A stretch of 64,000 bases of DNA from Liolophura sinensis (GCF_032854445.1 NC_088299.1:10161608-10225607); one strand, 5' to 3'. Numbered from the stretch's first letter, positions 29,044-41,296 are shown. Notes: generated from the letters alone by a model not told the origin. Numbers and translations: made by a program.

Positions 29044-31359
29044 CTAACGTAGAAATAGGTAAGCTAGATAAAGAGAGACGACAAACATTAGATTAAGTCT
29101 GAAGGCCGCTGCACAGGAACTTCCGTCCCCGACCACCGCAAACAATCTCATTGGACCGCCAGTTCCGTCTTTCAGTTTGAGCGGGATAGCGTAGATCATG
29201 GCGCCAGCCGGCGGAAGTTGGTCAAGATTTGCGACATTCTCGAGTCCAATACGCCTGTTTGGAAGAAGAGCGCGATGGGCCGGATACTCCCGTGACGGTC
29301 CGGAATCTATCGAAGCCGTGTCTAGCCCAACCCCTGTGATGTACGGTCGGTTTTCCCACAACCACCTAGCGGCATCGCCGCTGATCGACGGAAAATGGAA
29401 AGTTGAGGAATCTTCGGTGTTGTCAGATCCGAAGAATGCCGCCCTGTCTTTCCATTTCTTGGTCCAGCCTGAATTCAATAACACCCACGCGTTGCTTGGA
29501 ATTTTGCCATACATCTCTTCCCATTTCTGCAAGTCCTCGACGGTCAGCTGGGCGTCTGGGTTGTTCTTGGCTCTCTCGGATATGTCCACGACCACCCCCG
29601 GGCCCATCAGACGGTGTAAAGGGATGTCTGACGTGTGCCAGCCGTTCTCTGAGAAGTGAGCTGGAGCATCCATATGTGTGCCACCATGTTCCCCGACGCT
29701 AAACACATTATACTCCAGCCTGAAAAACGGACAGAAAGAGAGACTGACTTGGTGATCGGTTATATGACTGATACACTAAAAAATTCAATCTGTTATTAAA
29801 ATTTAACAGAAAGTCTGTTTGAGTGATGCTAGAATGTACATGTATTCTGTTATTATAACATAATATTCTGTCATATTCAACTTAATATTGAGTCAGTCTA
29901 AAGAATCGTTATGTTGAATTAAAAGAATATGTGTGTTATAATTAACAGAATAATCTGCTGTAATAACAGAATATATTCTATTATCAGTTAAATAACAGAC
30001 TTTCGGTTAAATTTAACGGATTTTTTTTTGAGAGTTGGTTGATGGATTCAATGACTTAGGTGGTTCAACATATTATAGCAGCGTGAGGTATGCCGGAAGA
30101 CGCCAATCCCAACACCATCGTAGACGCGGGTTCGAACCCGGCTTTCTACGTGGGGATTTGGCTTTACCGCAGGAAGCTTGTAAAGTTCCTATGGTGCAGG
30201 TATGATAGTTAGTTCTAAGATATGTCCTCTTCTCTGCATCTAACCAACATGACCGCCGTAAGTTTGAATCTTGAGGATATGGCATAAAACATCAATAAAA
30301 TCAATGAATAATATAGGGGACTAATCGATACATTCATCAAAGATATCTGCATCGATCTGTATGCCTGCCTGATCAGCACAGGTATCAAATACGACTTACC
30401 AGATTTGTTTTGTTTTTAGCATATGACTCCTTTCATTACCCATTTGCATTTTTATCTCTAGATTTCTTGTCCTTAGATGTGCCTGATCAGTTCCTAAATT
30501 TAACCCAATTACTTATTCTGCCTGAAGTATTTGGGGGCCTACCTCGGTTAATTATTAACGGTAACCACAATCCACGCTGACTGGCAACTCGGCGAGTGTT
30601 GCCGAGTTGCCGTAGAACGTTAAGTAAGGTTCGACAGCCTGGTGTGACCAGTATCCAGTTCGTCCATGACTAATTAACGCTTATCCTAATCGTGTTTGAC
30701 GCCAAAGATGGTCACGAAGTAAAGATACAATTTCTCGAGCCGCCCAGATGTGCGTTAGTGTTCGATTTGTAAAAATTCGGACAAACATCACCGATGAACG
30801 AGAGGCGTGAATGCCGCTTTCGTCACATTCAAGATGGCGAGGCTCGACTGAATGTTTGTCGCCATACATCTGAATGTTTGTCGCCATACATCTGAATGTT
30901 TGTCGCCATACATCTGAATGTTTGTCGCCATACATCTGAATGTTTGTCGCCATACATCTGAATGTTTGTCGCCATACATCTGAATGTTTGTCGCCATACA
31001 TCAATGGGCAGAATATAATTAGTGTACATCCAAGAGGGGTTTTTTTTTTCGGATTCCCTTTTTGCTTTGTGACTCTGTATACTGTATACTCGGTAAGACA
31101 GAATTCTGTTAACAAACTTTTCAGTTTCTGACACTTCACGTATAAACCCGGTGAAGAATCTTGAGGAGAAGATATCTTACCAGAACCCTCCAGGCATCCT
31201 GCCCTTCTGGAGGTTGGTTAGATTCAGTGAGGGAACACCAGGCCAGAAGACAGCATCCTTGTCCAGATCGTGGGTCAAATCTATGTATCTACGTGACTCA
31301 GAAGTCGCATGCCCGACACCAGCAAGCACCAGCACGACAACGCAAGGTAACGACATCAT
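29044..31359 (-). CDS. Secreted cyclase-family hydrolase (kynurenine formamidase / isatin hydrolase-like), two exons
   Basis: Putative metal-dependent amide or lactam hydrolase of the Cyclase superfamily (KynB-like). Exon 1 is 31359-31181 and exon 2 is 29719-29044. The borders (TTCTG|GTAAGA and TTTTTCAG|GCTGG) join in phase to give 284 residues. Residues 1-22 are a signal peptide (MMSLPCVVVLVLAGVGHA). YIDLTHDLDKDAVFWPG (about 25-41) is the N-terminal family signature. HGGTHMDAPAHF (71-82) carries the metal-binding and catalytic His71, His75, Asp77 and His81. YITGVGLDTASID is the later conserved block. The last about 20 residues (LNLMFVVSLYLAYLFLR after SSCAAA) are hydrophobic, suggesting a GPI-attachment signal or a C-terminal membrane anchor. 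The start at 31359 directly follows an acceptor-like CTTAATTTCCAG, so a 5' UTR intron is likely. The substrate cannot be told from sequence; animal homologues are often annotated kynurenine formamidase-like without proof. Confidence 0.88.
29720..30847. other. Intron of the cyclase gene (distal part)
   Basis: No exon seen. AT-rich stretches at 29780-30020 are built of CTGTTA/TAACAG-like words and form weak inverted repeats. A 3' SINE remnant (ATCTTGAGGATATGGCATAA) is at about 30240-30310. Confidence 0.4.
30848..31003 (+). repeat. 22-bp minisatellite in the cyclase intron
   Basis: Seven almost perfect copies of TGAATGTTTGTCGCCATACA followed by TC. Confidence 0.97.
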
Positions 31360-31392
31360 CTGGAAATTAAGGAAAATTGACAGATTCAGAGA

Positions 31393-31530
31393 CTTGTCTT
31401 ACCGGCTAACGTGGTCGTGGGTTTGCTCCGGGCTCTGCCCGGTTTCCTCCCACCATAACGAAGTCCGCCACTGTATAAATGAAATGTTCTTGAGTACAGC
31501 GTAAAACACCAATCGAATAAATAAACCAAA
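31393..31530 (+). repeat. SINE family 1, 3' part
   Basis: From ACGTGGTCGTGGGTTTGCTC to CACCAATCGAATAAATAAAC; lies just upstream of the cyclase coding start. Confidence 0.8.
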
Positions 31531-31599
31531 TACTGGTTAAAAGACTCACTGTCTAACGAACCAGACTCATTAGCTAGCAGACCAGACTCACTGTCTGTG

Positions 31600-32275
31600 C
31601 TAACTCATCTTATAGCCTAACAGATATTCGTGTAGACCTACCTCGTCGTAACAGATAATTATACAGATCTACTTTCATTGTAACAGTTATTCTTGTAGAC
31701 CAATGGTCCCGTGTATGCCAGCTTATCGGAACAGATATTCGTATAGCCCTAGTGTTCCGTGCATGTGAAAGCTCGTCGTAATAGATGTATTCGTAGAGAC
31801 TTACCATTCCGTGCATGTGAAAGCTCGTCGTAATAGATGTATTCGTAGAGACTTACCATTCCGTGTGTGTGCGAGCTCATCGTAACAGATATTCGTGGAG
31901 ATCTACCATTCCGTGTTTGTGCGAGCTCAGTGTAACAGATATTCGTGGAGATCTACCATTCCGTGTATGTGCGAGCTCAATGTAACAGATATTCATGGAG
32001 ATCTACCATTCCGTGTATGTGCGAGCTCAGCGTAACAGATATTCTTGGAGATCTACCATCCCGTGTGTGTGCGAGCTCATCATAACAGATACTCGTGGAG
32101 ATCTAGCATTTCGTGTATACTAGCTCATCGTAATAGATACTCGTGGAGATCTACCATTCCGCGTATACGCTAACTTATTGCTACAGATTTTCTGTAGACC
32201 AACCGTTCCATATATACCAGCTCATAGTAATAGACTTACCTACCATTCCGAGTATGTGTTAACTCATCGGATAAC
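31600..32275 (+). repeat. About 50-bp minisatellite, arm A of an inverted pair
   Basis: About 13 units of the form ATCTACCATTCCGTGTATGT, GCGAGCTCATCGTAACAGAT, ATTCGTGGAG. The reverse complement of this unit makes up the array at 32.70-33.09 kb. Confidence 0.92.
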
Positions 32276-32334
32276 GACCATTTGTGTGGCAACAAATGGA
32301 AAGAAGCTGTTAAACATTAAGGCAAGTTACACGT

Positions 32335-32690
32335 AGGTCAGCTTGCTAGTCTGTTAGGTAAAGAGTCCAGTTATCACGAGACCAGTCAGAGACTGTTACC
32401 CAGCGAATTTGTTAGCCCGTGAGTCTGTATGACACTGAGTTTGGTCTGTTAGCCGGTGAGCCCGTTAGTCAGTGATTCTGTTAGCCAGTGATTCTGTTAG
32501 CCACTGAGTCTGGTCTGTTAGCCTGTGAGCCCGTTAGCCAGTGAGCCTATTGGTCGGTGAGTCTGTTAGCCAGTGAGTATGTTAGCCAGTGCGTCTGTTA
32601 GTCAGTGAGTCTGGTCTGTTAGCCAGTGTTAGTCCGTGAGTATGTTCGTCAGTCGGTCCGTTAGCCAGTAAATCTGTTATAGGCAGTGAT
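32335..32690 (+). repeat. 17-18-bp minisatellite between the inverted arms
   Basis: Units of TCTGTTAGCCAGTGAG with frequent changes (CCCGTTAG, CTGGTCTGTTAG). Confidence 0.9.
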
Positions 32691-32699
32691 ACACGGAGT

Positions 32700-33088
32700 T
32701 GTGCATGTATGTGTATACAGGAATGTCTGTGACGATGAGCTGGCATACACGGAAAGGTAGGTCTACATGAATATCTGCTACGATGAGCTGGCATACACGG
32801 AAAGGTAGGTCTACATGAATATCTGCTACGATGAGGTAGCATATGCACGGATCGGTAGGTGTACATGAATATATGTTACCATGAGCTCACATACACGAAA
32901 CGATAGATCTACAAGAACACCTGTTTCGATGAGATGGCGTATACATGGAATGTCGGTCAATACGAATATCTGCTACGACGAGGTAGGTCTACACGAAGAT
33001 CTGTTAGGCTATATGGCGAGCTAGCATATACACCAAATGGTAGGTATACACACGAATACCTGTTATGTTAAGCTAGCATATATGAAAT
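32700..33088 (-). repeat. About 50-bp minisatellite, arm B of an inverted pair
   Basis: About seven units reading GATGAGCTGGCATACACGGA, AAGGTAGGTCTACATGAATA, TCTGCTAC, the reverse complement of arm A units. Confidence 0.92.
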
Positions 33089-34130
33089 GTGAAAACTTTA
33101 TCTGAATTTATGAATAAAAGATTGCTTAATTATATTTGACAGTTTTGAGTAGGTCGTCAATCACTAATACAATGCAATACCACAAATTAATTTAAGTCGG
33201 ATAACATATAGACACACTGAGGAGAAAATTCAGTCATTTTAGTATAACTTTAGTTAATTTCAGCAAATAAAAAATATATGTACAGAGGTACGAACATGCA
33301 CAATAATACTGCTGTGCAGTTCAAAGTTATAGATATATAGTTAATGACGCTTACCTGTTTTCGGGATAGCAATTCACTGATTACGTCTTTTCACAGCGAC
33401 ACAACTGTTACTGTATAGCCTCCGAGTTACCCACTGCTGAAGTTTTGAGATGTGTGTGATATTCTTTCCTGTTTTTATTATAATCCAACTCAACCAAAGA
33501 CAGTTGACCCTGTAGAGTTCAGAGTTCACAGCTCATCATTTGCAACAAGAGGTTACGATGAGTGCCGCGTGCAAAAACACTTCCACTCCACGTTCTCTTG
33601 CGCGGCTTGGAAAGAACTCGTCCGGTTTACGTCACAAACTACTGGTAAAATCCGAGGTGCACATGGAGGTCAGCCACAATCTTACCGCACAGCTATGTAA
33701 CAGCAAATCAACTCCAGGTCCATGAACTGTGAACACATTCTTCCTCTCTCTGGGTGATGAGGTGACTGTGTAATTCTCTCTCGATCTCTCCATGACGATT
33801 CTGATCCCACATGAAGCCGCTGTTGTTGTAGCGCATGATATTGCAATACGCAATACAAGTGTATGCTACTTGTCTCGACCACCATAAAAAAAGCTTTTTT
33901 CAGTTTTATACGCATATTATGCACAGACGGCACAGTAAAGCAGGGACGCGTGTACACACTAGCACGGAGGCATTTGTGAGTTACAACAGAGTGGCTATTT
34001 TCTGCTATAGGCCTATTAGTTCAAACACCCCACGCTCTGGTTTCCTTTCACATCGCACATGGATTTAACTGTTGCGATGCGTTACATGATGTGGTTGAAA
34101 TATTGCCGATGTAGCGTTAAGCTATAAACA
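33089..34130. other. Intergenic, no recognised gene
   Basis: Region upstream of the cyclase gene. Short open frames only, without a recognisable family. Confidence 0.3.
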
Positions 34131-34134
34131 TTCA

Positions 34135-34832
34135 AATTCATTCATTCGCGTATATTAGTGAAAAATTCTTGAGTAAGGTGTTAAACAAAAATGAACAAAA
34201 TAAATAAATACAGTCGTTCGCCATTCTCACGGTGGAGATATTATGCGACCTTTACCATGCAACTTACCACGTCGTGGCTGAGGCTCCAGTATACGCATTT
34301 TTTAGAGTACATGACTATATCGGACAATTTTGGATCGCCATATTTTCTGGCCATATGCCATTTTCTACACGTTTTAAGTCGTTCTGGCAAGTCAATCAAA
34401 AATCCCTGAATGGATGTGTATGTGCACCTACTGGATACAGGATAGAACATTTTTTTATATTTATTTACATTCTCGAGTATGTAGTAAAACAACAATCAAA
34501 ACATTATTTTTGTATTCATTTATGTATTTATTTATTTGATGGGTTTATGCCCGGTATCCTCCCACCATAATGCTGGCCGCCGTCGTATAAGTGAAATATT
34601 CTTGAGTACGGCGTAAAACACCAATCAAATAAATAAATAAATAAATTTGATGGGTTTATTGTCGTGGGCAAGCTACCACTATAAGCTATGACGGCTTATA
34701 TTCAGGTTTATGTGTGACTGGAGATAACCCGCTAGAACGCCCGGAGCGAAACATCGATTTTAAAGCCAACTTGTTACCTGAATCCAGAGAGCTGAATTCG
34801 TACGCGCGACCTCATTGGTTAACATGCTAAAA
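34135..34832 (+). repeat. SINE fragments: family 1 tails and one family 3 copy
   Basis: 34135-34212 and 34545-34645 are family 1 3' ends (AAGTGAAATATTCTTGAGTA, AATAAATAAATAAATAAATT). 34650-34832 is family 3-like (GACGGCTTATATTCAGGTTT ... GCGCGACCTCATTGGTTAAC). Confidence 0.65.
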
Positions 34833-35222
34833 TATGCATAGACAGTGTACTGCTATACGTCGGTTCTTTAGAATATCTTTTTCTAAAGTATAATCCCGCT
34901 TTTTATTATGTTGCAAAAATGAAACAGCTCTCAATAGATAAACCAGCTATGAATGAAACAACTTATGTTAATCGCAAGCCAAAAAAGTTTGTCCAAGGTT
35001 AATTCGCTTTTCGTAGATCAAAAATCTATTAAAGTTCTTCATACGGCTGCTTTTAATCGACAAATTCATCATTCTTCACTCCATTATGGATGGTAAATTT
35101 ATGTTAGCAACTGTTTAAATACAATTATGTACTATGTGAAGATGAATAACATCATTTCATCCAGAGTAAATCTATATGAGCTGATTTCCGAACCTTGGAC
35201 AGGGCATTTATAGACTATTCGT

Positions 35223-35478
35223 GGGGGCCTTCCTGGCCGAGTGGTTAGCGTGCCAGAGCGGAGCAATAACTCAGGAGGCTCTCACCAATGTGGTCGCTGT
35301 GAGTTCAAGTCTAGGCCATGCTCTCTTCATCTCCGGTCGTACGTGGAAAGGCCTGTCAAAACCTGTGGATGGTCGTGAGTTTCCCTTGGCCTCTGCCCGC
35401 TTTCCTTCCACCATAATTTTTCATAATAATGAAATATTCTTAATTTTGTACGCTGTAAACACCAATGAAATAATAAAT
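35223..35478 (+). repeat. SINE family 1, full length
   Basis: Head GGGGCCTTCCTGGCCGAGTG, B-box-like GAGTTCAAGTCTAGG, diverged tail GTACGCTGTAAACACCAATG. Confidence 0.83.
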
Positions 35479-35814
35479 AACTCGTGCACTATACTTCAGG
35501 TCTTGGTGGCAATATAGCAGTCGACAACAATCGTTCATGGTCTTTGCACAGTCTAGCGTTTGTTGAAGACCACTTACCTTCCAGCCATATGTGCATATCT
35601 GTACGTCACATGTGCGAAAGTTTGTTGGAATGTTGTCCAAAGTCGGTTGTATATATACCCCGGACAATCCGGTTTCCCCTATTCAAGAAAATCACCACCA
35701 TCGTATCGGTAAAACATTCTTGAGCAGATATAAAACTTAACAGCAATTAAGTAAATAAATACTAGTAAATCAATTTTCATAGCTAAAAATACATCTGCAT
35801 GTGCCATATGATAA

Positions 35815-36047
35815 CATATACATCTTAGTAAGTCTTGGTGTGTTTCGATGGTACCTTCAATCAATTTGGCTAACGATCGCTTTTTTATACTGGATCAAAC
35901 TGTCACTCTGATCTCATGACCAATGACGTCAATTTAAATCAGTACATTTTTACCACTTGGCTTGTTCCAGTTTTAAAAAGCTTTCGTTAGCCAAATTGAT
36001 TGCAAATAGCATGGAAACACACCCAGACTTACTAAGCTATGTATGTG
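35815..36047. repeat. Foldback / MITE-like palindrome with about 75-90-bp arms
   Basis: The left arm (CTTAGTAAGTCTTGGTGTGT ... CAATCAATTTGGCTAACGAT) and the right arm read in reverse (CTTAGTAAGTCTGGGTGTGT ... CAATCAATTTGGCTAACGAA) match over most of their length around a spacer of about 60 bp. It immediately precedes a SINE lacking its 5' end (from 36050). Confidence 0.8.
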
Positions 36048-36049
36048 AC

Positions 36050-36258
36050 TAGAATGAAGTCGCTTTGAGTTCAAGTCCTCATCATGCTGGCTTCCTTTCC
36101 GACCGTACGCGGAAAGGTCTGCAACAACCTGCGGATGGTCGTGGGTTTCCCCTGGGCTCTGTCTGGTTTCCTCCCACCATAATGCTGGCCGCCGTCGTAT
36201 AAGTGAAACATTCTTGAGTACGGCGTAAAACACCAATCAAATAAATAAATAAATAGAT
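36050..36258 (+). repeat. SINE family 1, 5'-truncated at the foldback element
   Basis: Starts at the B-box region (TTTGAGTTCAAGTCCTCATC) right at the palindrome edge and ends CAATCAAATAAATAAATAAA. Confidence 0.85.
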
Positions 36259-36279
36259 ATATATCATCTCTGCTATTCT

Positions 36280-36535
36280 AACGCCGCGCTCAAGACGTTA
36301 CACTTATATGAAAGTATGCGGTCAGTTTTATTGTCGTTGGAAAGCTGAGTGTCTGGTGTAAATCACCGACCTTCACCAGGTGTCCAGTCAACTTTTTGAC
36401 TAAAAGCCACAGCCGAAAGAGCCATAGCCTGATTCGAACACGCGACCTCGTTTGTCAAAGTCCCTGATAGCGATTTAAACACGCGACCTCGTTTGTCAAA
36501 GTCCCTGATAGCGATTTAATCACCTGATCTAGAAC
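36280..36535. repeat. SINE family 3 with a 41-bp tandem duplication
   Basis: Carries ACACTTATATGAAAGTATGC and GGTGTCCAGTCAACTTTTTG. The 3' part CGCGACCTCGTTTGTCAAAG is repeated once in tandem (36441 and 36482). Confidence 0.6.
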
Positions 36536-37265
36536 AAGGCAGTTGTAGGTAAATAATTCGTACACTGTAGTTGATTGTAATATTTCTCTTTAACATTTGT
36601 TGCTATGATAACTACAACCAACTTAGGGCCAGGTCGCTGCGTGGAACCAAATCTGTATGGGAATCGGATCTATTTTGTGTCACAGACAGGGCTTTTTTAT
36701 GAAGAGGTGGCACGAAGCGTGATATAAACTGACATACATGCTCCTCCGGGAGACATAGATGACCTGGATATAAATATATACAACCTGTATGTCACCTGCA
36801 TACAATTGGTCAGGTATACTTATTAGGTAGGCATGACAGCACAATGTGGGTATAAAAAGAAGTGGCCTGCGACAAACAACACCATCCTATAGACAATATG
36901 GTAATCAGGTGTTGACTCGATGAAACTGATACAGCCAAAAAAAAAAAAAAACCTATATAGTCAAGGTGACCATATGTAATATGCAGATCAATCTAACGAT
37001 CTAGATAAAAGAACTGGTGGGAGAATCTGGGTTAGGATGTTCGCCGGTATACTTCAGTGGCATTGTCCTTCAGGACTGGCGGACGAAGGTGATGTCACAT
37101 GGCATGTCCGACTTCTAGTTTTATAGCCGCATTCTATAAAATTTTCACCCAAACGGTCACACGGACATTGTTGTCCGCCTTTTGTCACCCAGACCACCCA
37201 TACAGTGAAGGCCGCGGGATAAACTACAAATTCGCTGTCTAGGAGGGGGTTTGAAGCTGCACCTC
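36536..37265. other. Intergenic, no recognised gene
   Basis: No exon or known repeat recognised; a short A-run sits at 36939-36952. Confidence 0.3.
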
Positions 37266-37269
37266 GTGT

Positions 37270-37365
37270 GTCCGTTATTTATTTATTTATGTGATTGGTG
37301 TTTTACGCCAAACTCAAGAATATTTCACTGGAATACCTTCCCACCTACGACCGGAGAGGCCACAC
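37270..37365 (-). repeat. SINE family 1 fragment, minus
   Basis: TTATTTATTTATGTGATTGG through CAAACTCAAGAATATTTCAC, then a jump to CTTCCCACCTACGACCGGAG. Confidence 0.7.
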
Positions 37366-37384
37366 ATAGGTCCCTTGGTCACAG

Positions 37385-37705
37385 ACGAAATGGTCACGTA
37401 TATACTCCATGGTCGCCTATAGACCCCACGGCCACCAATAGACATCATGGTCACCATGGTCATGGCCATCTTGACCACCAATAAACCCCATAATGACCTA
37501 ATTAGGCCATGGTCATCTATATACTCCATGTTCACCTATACAGACCCCATGGCCACCAGTAAATTACATGGTCACCTATATACTCCATGGTCACCTATAG
37601 ACCCAATGGTCACTTATAGACCCCCTGGCCACCAATTGACTTCATGTTCACCTATATACTTTATGGTCAAACATATACCCCATGGTCACTTATAGACCCG
37701 ATAGA
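37385..37705 (+). repeat. 18-20-bp minisatellite (ATGGTCACCTATAGACCCC)
   Basis: Degenerate units alternating ATGGTCACCTATATACTCC and ATGGCCACCAATAGACC; looser units continue to about 37900. Confidence 0.85.
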
Positions 37706-37994
37706 CTCCATAGCCGCCAGCTGGTATATTAACACTCAATGGCCGCCTGTACAGGGCCTACTCACAGCAGCTAATCTCCATGACCGCCTTGTGACTCCCA
37801 AGAAAAGGCCCTTAATTGCCTCCTGATGACCCCATGACTGCTTACATTGAACCCAAGGCGGCCTATAGACTATAGCCCCATAAAAGTTTAAAATACTGCC
37901 GACAGGCCGTATGTAGGCCCACTCCACGACTGCCTTTGAGACTTTCGTAATTTTTATATCTCTCTTCCAGAAGAACGTCCAAAAAACCGATTTG

Positions 37995-38268
37995 CAACAC
38001 AGGATAAAATTTATTTATTATATGATTGGAGTTTTACGCCATACTCAAGGATATTTTATTTAATAGGCATGTATGACAGCGACCGGCTTTATGGTGGGAG
38101 GAAACCGGGTAGAGCCCTGAGGAAACCCACGACCATCCGCGGGTTGCTGGAGGACCTTCCCACGTACGTGAAGCAAGGATGAGCTGGACTTGAATTCACA
38201 GCGACCGCACTGGTGAGTGGCTCCTGGGGAAATGTACTATACTAACACATTAACCACGCTAACAACAG
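37995..38268 (-). repeat. SINE family 1, full length, minus
   Basis: TTTACGCCATACTCAAGGAT to TACTAACACATTAACCACGC on the plus strand. Confidence 0.85.
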
Positions 38269-38369
38269 TATTAATAAATAATAATAAAATATTATTTGAC
38301 TGGGATTTAACAATGTATTCGAGAATATTTATCTTATTTATTTATTTATTTGATTTTGGTTTAATACTA

Positions 38370-38697
38370 TAGGCCTCCGTGGTGCTATGGGGTGCGTGCA
38401 ATTTGCTACCATTCCTACATTTACAAGGTGGCTTCTATGGCCGAGGGTGTTAGCACACCAGCACCGCGCACCCAGCAGCTTCCCACCAATACGGTCGCTG
38501 TGTGTTCAAGTCCAACTCATGCTAGCTTCCTCTCCGACCATAGGTGGCAAGGTCTGCTAGCAGCCTGCGGATGGTCGTGGGTTTCTCCCGGGCTCTGCTC
38601 GGTTTCCTCACACCATAATGATGGTTGCCGTGAAAAAGTAAACTATTCTTAAGTACGGCGTAAAACACTAATCAAATAAATAAATAAATAAATATAT
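38370..38697 (+). repeat. SINE family 1 with interrupted head
   Basis: GGCCTCCGTGGTGCTATGGG begins a head that restarts at 38430 (GGCTTCTATGGCCGAGGGTG), so two elements or a duplicated head are fused. The tail has four AAAT units. Confidence 0.78.
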
Positions 38698-38839
38698 TTA
38701 CATGAACCGTTAGAATAAAACAATGACTGAGGTAAATTTACAAGAGGTTATATTTCACCGGTTACGAACCGGAACATGTAACATTTGCCAGCTATCAGAC
38801 TGTCGTCGCTACTCTGGATTTTCTCCATATTCTGTAACC

Positions 38840-39075
38840 TACCTCTCTATTCATACTCACAGTTTTTCACATAGGACTATGTATATGTACAATGGCGGTA
38901 CGTTTTTGGGGTGGAGGAAATCGAAGTTCCTGGGGAAAACCACCGATCTTTGGCAAGTTATATACTGACGAACTTCCCCACACCTGATGTTCAGATACAT
39001 GTATGGACACCGTATTGGTTGAAAACAAGTGATCTTCAACGAAGACGTGAAATCCACAGCGGTACAGGCATTACT
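38840..39075. repeat. SINE family 3, near full length
   Basis: TACAATGGCGGTACGTTTTT, GGAAAACCACCGATCTTTGG, CAAGTTATATACTGACGAAC. Confidence 0.55.
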
Positions 39076-39419
39076 GCCTGCAGTAAGAACAAGTACACTC
39101 CTGTCAAATGGGCCAGGGCAGTTGGCACGGCATTTTTTTCCTCCAGATGTTTTAAAACAGTTCTGTGCCTATTGACATTTACTACATCTATTATTTATGG
39201 GCCTATACGAACACACATGGTGCCACTGATTCATTTTTTTCATTAACGTTTAACTTATTGTTGGTACCAGTCCCTTCGTGTGGGCCCCACGGTAAGGCTA
39301 ATTCCCATATCCCTAATATACCGGTAAGAATGTATGCATGTAAGCTTAGGGTTTTACGTCGTACCGGTACTTGACAATTTTTTCAGTCATATTTCGACCA
39401 AAAGGTCAATAGGTGTCTG

Positions 39420-39720
39420 TACATATACTGCTTGTATCAGATCGAGTCCATGCCGCCAAAGTGCTGCCGCCACAGAACTATCATGCCGAAGACACCAGAC
39501 ATGACACTCTACACAGTCACATTATAGGCCTACTGACACAGGGCCAATAAGTCCTGTTTCCAGACTAACCTCTCAGTGCTGATCGCCCGGCAGCAGAGGC
39601 AGTACAAGTACCATTTTCAAAGTCTTCGGTATGACCCGACCTGTGTCTGATCCCGGGTCTCCCGAGTTCGAGGCTGGCGCTCTATCCATTGGAGACCGAA
39701 TCTGTTCATACCCCGGTATT
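39420..39720 (-). repeat. SINE family 2, full length, minus
   Basis: Reverse order of the family 2 landmarks: CATGCCGAAGACACCAGACA, AAGTACCATTTTCAAAGTCT, and a tRNA-like head ending GGCGCTCTATCCATTGGAGA. Confidence 0.75.
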
Positions 39721-40828
39721 CCTAAAGAAAACGTTTGCCATATTATTCATGAAGATATATAAGGAAAAATGTACTACTGTACAGGAGGTCTAACCACATC
39801 GACGTTAGTCCAAGATTGCTCTGACGTTAGGATTGGCAAAATTTTGTTCGGCCAACGCCAGAGCACGCTCCGTTTAAAAGCTTGATGCTGTTGCCGTCGC
39901 AATTTGACATGTGATCTCGAATGTATCATGTCCAAGTCCGCAGACTAGGGGGGATAACTTTGCTGTGTTTTACTTTGGCATTATCCCCCTTTGCACACAA
40001 TGCGTAGAATCAGTATTTTTGCTGAATTAATGTGACATTTACCATAGATTCTTGGCTGTTACATATACACATTTGCGTGTGCCGAACCAATAGTCACTCA
40101 TTAAACATCAGCCCAAAGTCAGAAGAAAAAACTGGTATATTTGAAGCTACTATAGGATTCGCCAACAGATGGCGTCGTACACCACATCCGGTTAATGGTG
40201 AGGCCACGTCAAATTGGTTGATGTGATCCATGTGTATGATTCTACGCAGTATTTTGCTACAAGAACTCTTTAATTACACATTTCCCTTTGACTGACCAAA
40301 CTTTTAGTCATCTTTAATGTGGTGACAGTAAGAGGTGAGTGATTGGCCTGCGGCGCAGGACGTAAAATGTGTACCGGCGTGTTATGCTTACAGATCCGCT
40401 TGCCGTCAGTGTGCTTGTGTCGGCTTAGACTCTCACAGAAAGTGATATGCTGTTTTCAAAGTGATTCTATTGCCTGCCAAAGGGTCTTTTAATCGCTTCT
40501 CAAACGTAAGCTCATAGCTTTACATTTACACGGCATAATCGATAGGACTTAGCCGTGACTATTTTAGTTAACTGATAAAATTATCTCGACACGTCGTGAC
40601 AGTGCATGGGGTACACCTGTGACATAAGTATAAATTATTCGTGCATCATTGCAAGTCTAACAGCAAATGTAGACGTTCGAGAGACTCAGAGAGATTATTA
40701 AATTGTATCAAAACAGGTGATCAAATTTCCGTCTGTCATCATCATCTACAGTTGTTTCTGCACACTGCAGGGCTACAGTGTACTAGCATCACGTTCGACG
40801 CCCCAACTTCGGATAAAGATTCATGATT
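39721..40828. other. Intergenic, no recognised gene
   Basis: No supported exon. Confidence 0.3.
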
Positions 40829-41296
40829 TTAAAGGAGACGAAAATTTAAACTACAAAAAAATACCATTGAAAAGAGTATGACTAGTTCTGAAGTCTTCTG
40901 TGTTGGGAGGAGAATTTCCGGCGGAAACCTCCGAAGTGCAGTTCGTACATTTCCAGTAGAACTCCTCTTCTTAGAAGGTAGCGAACAGTACAGTTCGTTT
41001 CCTGCTTAATGATCAGGAAACCGGAATGTTAGACATTGGTTCCGAGTTTATATGAACAAGCTGGCAGTTTTAACGACTCTCATGGGTGAGAGGCAACACA
41101 CGCCCAGCATAGATTACAGGGTGTTCAAGATGGAGGACGAGATGGACTCGGCGATTTATGCCAGCTTTGCCGTTTTCAGACTTGACATGTATGGAGAGGA
41201 AAAATCGCAAAATTATCTAGCAGACAGCACCAGATAGAATAAAATGTGCTCTTTTCGGCCTATAGTGTCATGTTTTTATGTTTCCTTCTCCTTTAA
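40829..41296. mobile_element. TTAA-ended MITE, copy A
   Basis: 468 bp from TTAAAGGAGACGAAA to CCTTCTCCTTTAA. The interior aligns in reverse to 45407-45987 (for example GAAGTCTTCTGTGTT here, AACACAGAAGACTTC there). Short inverted ends and a TTAA at each border suggest a non-autonomous DNA transposon inserting at TTAA. It has no transposase frame. Confidence 0.75.
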
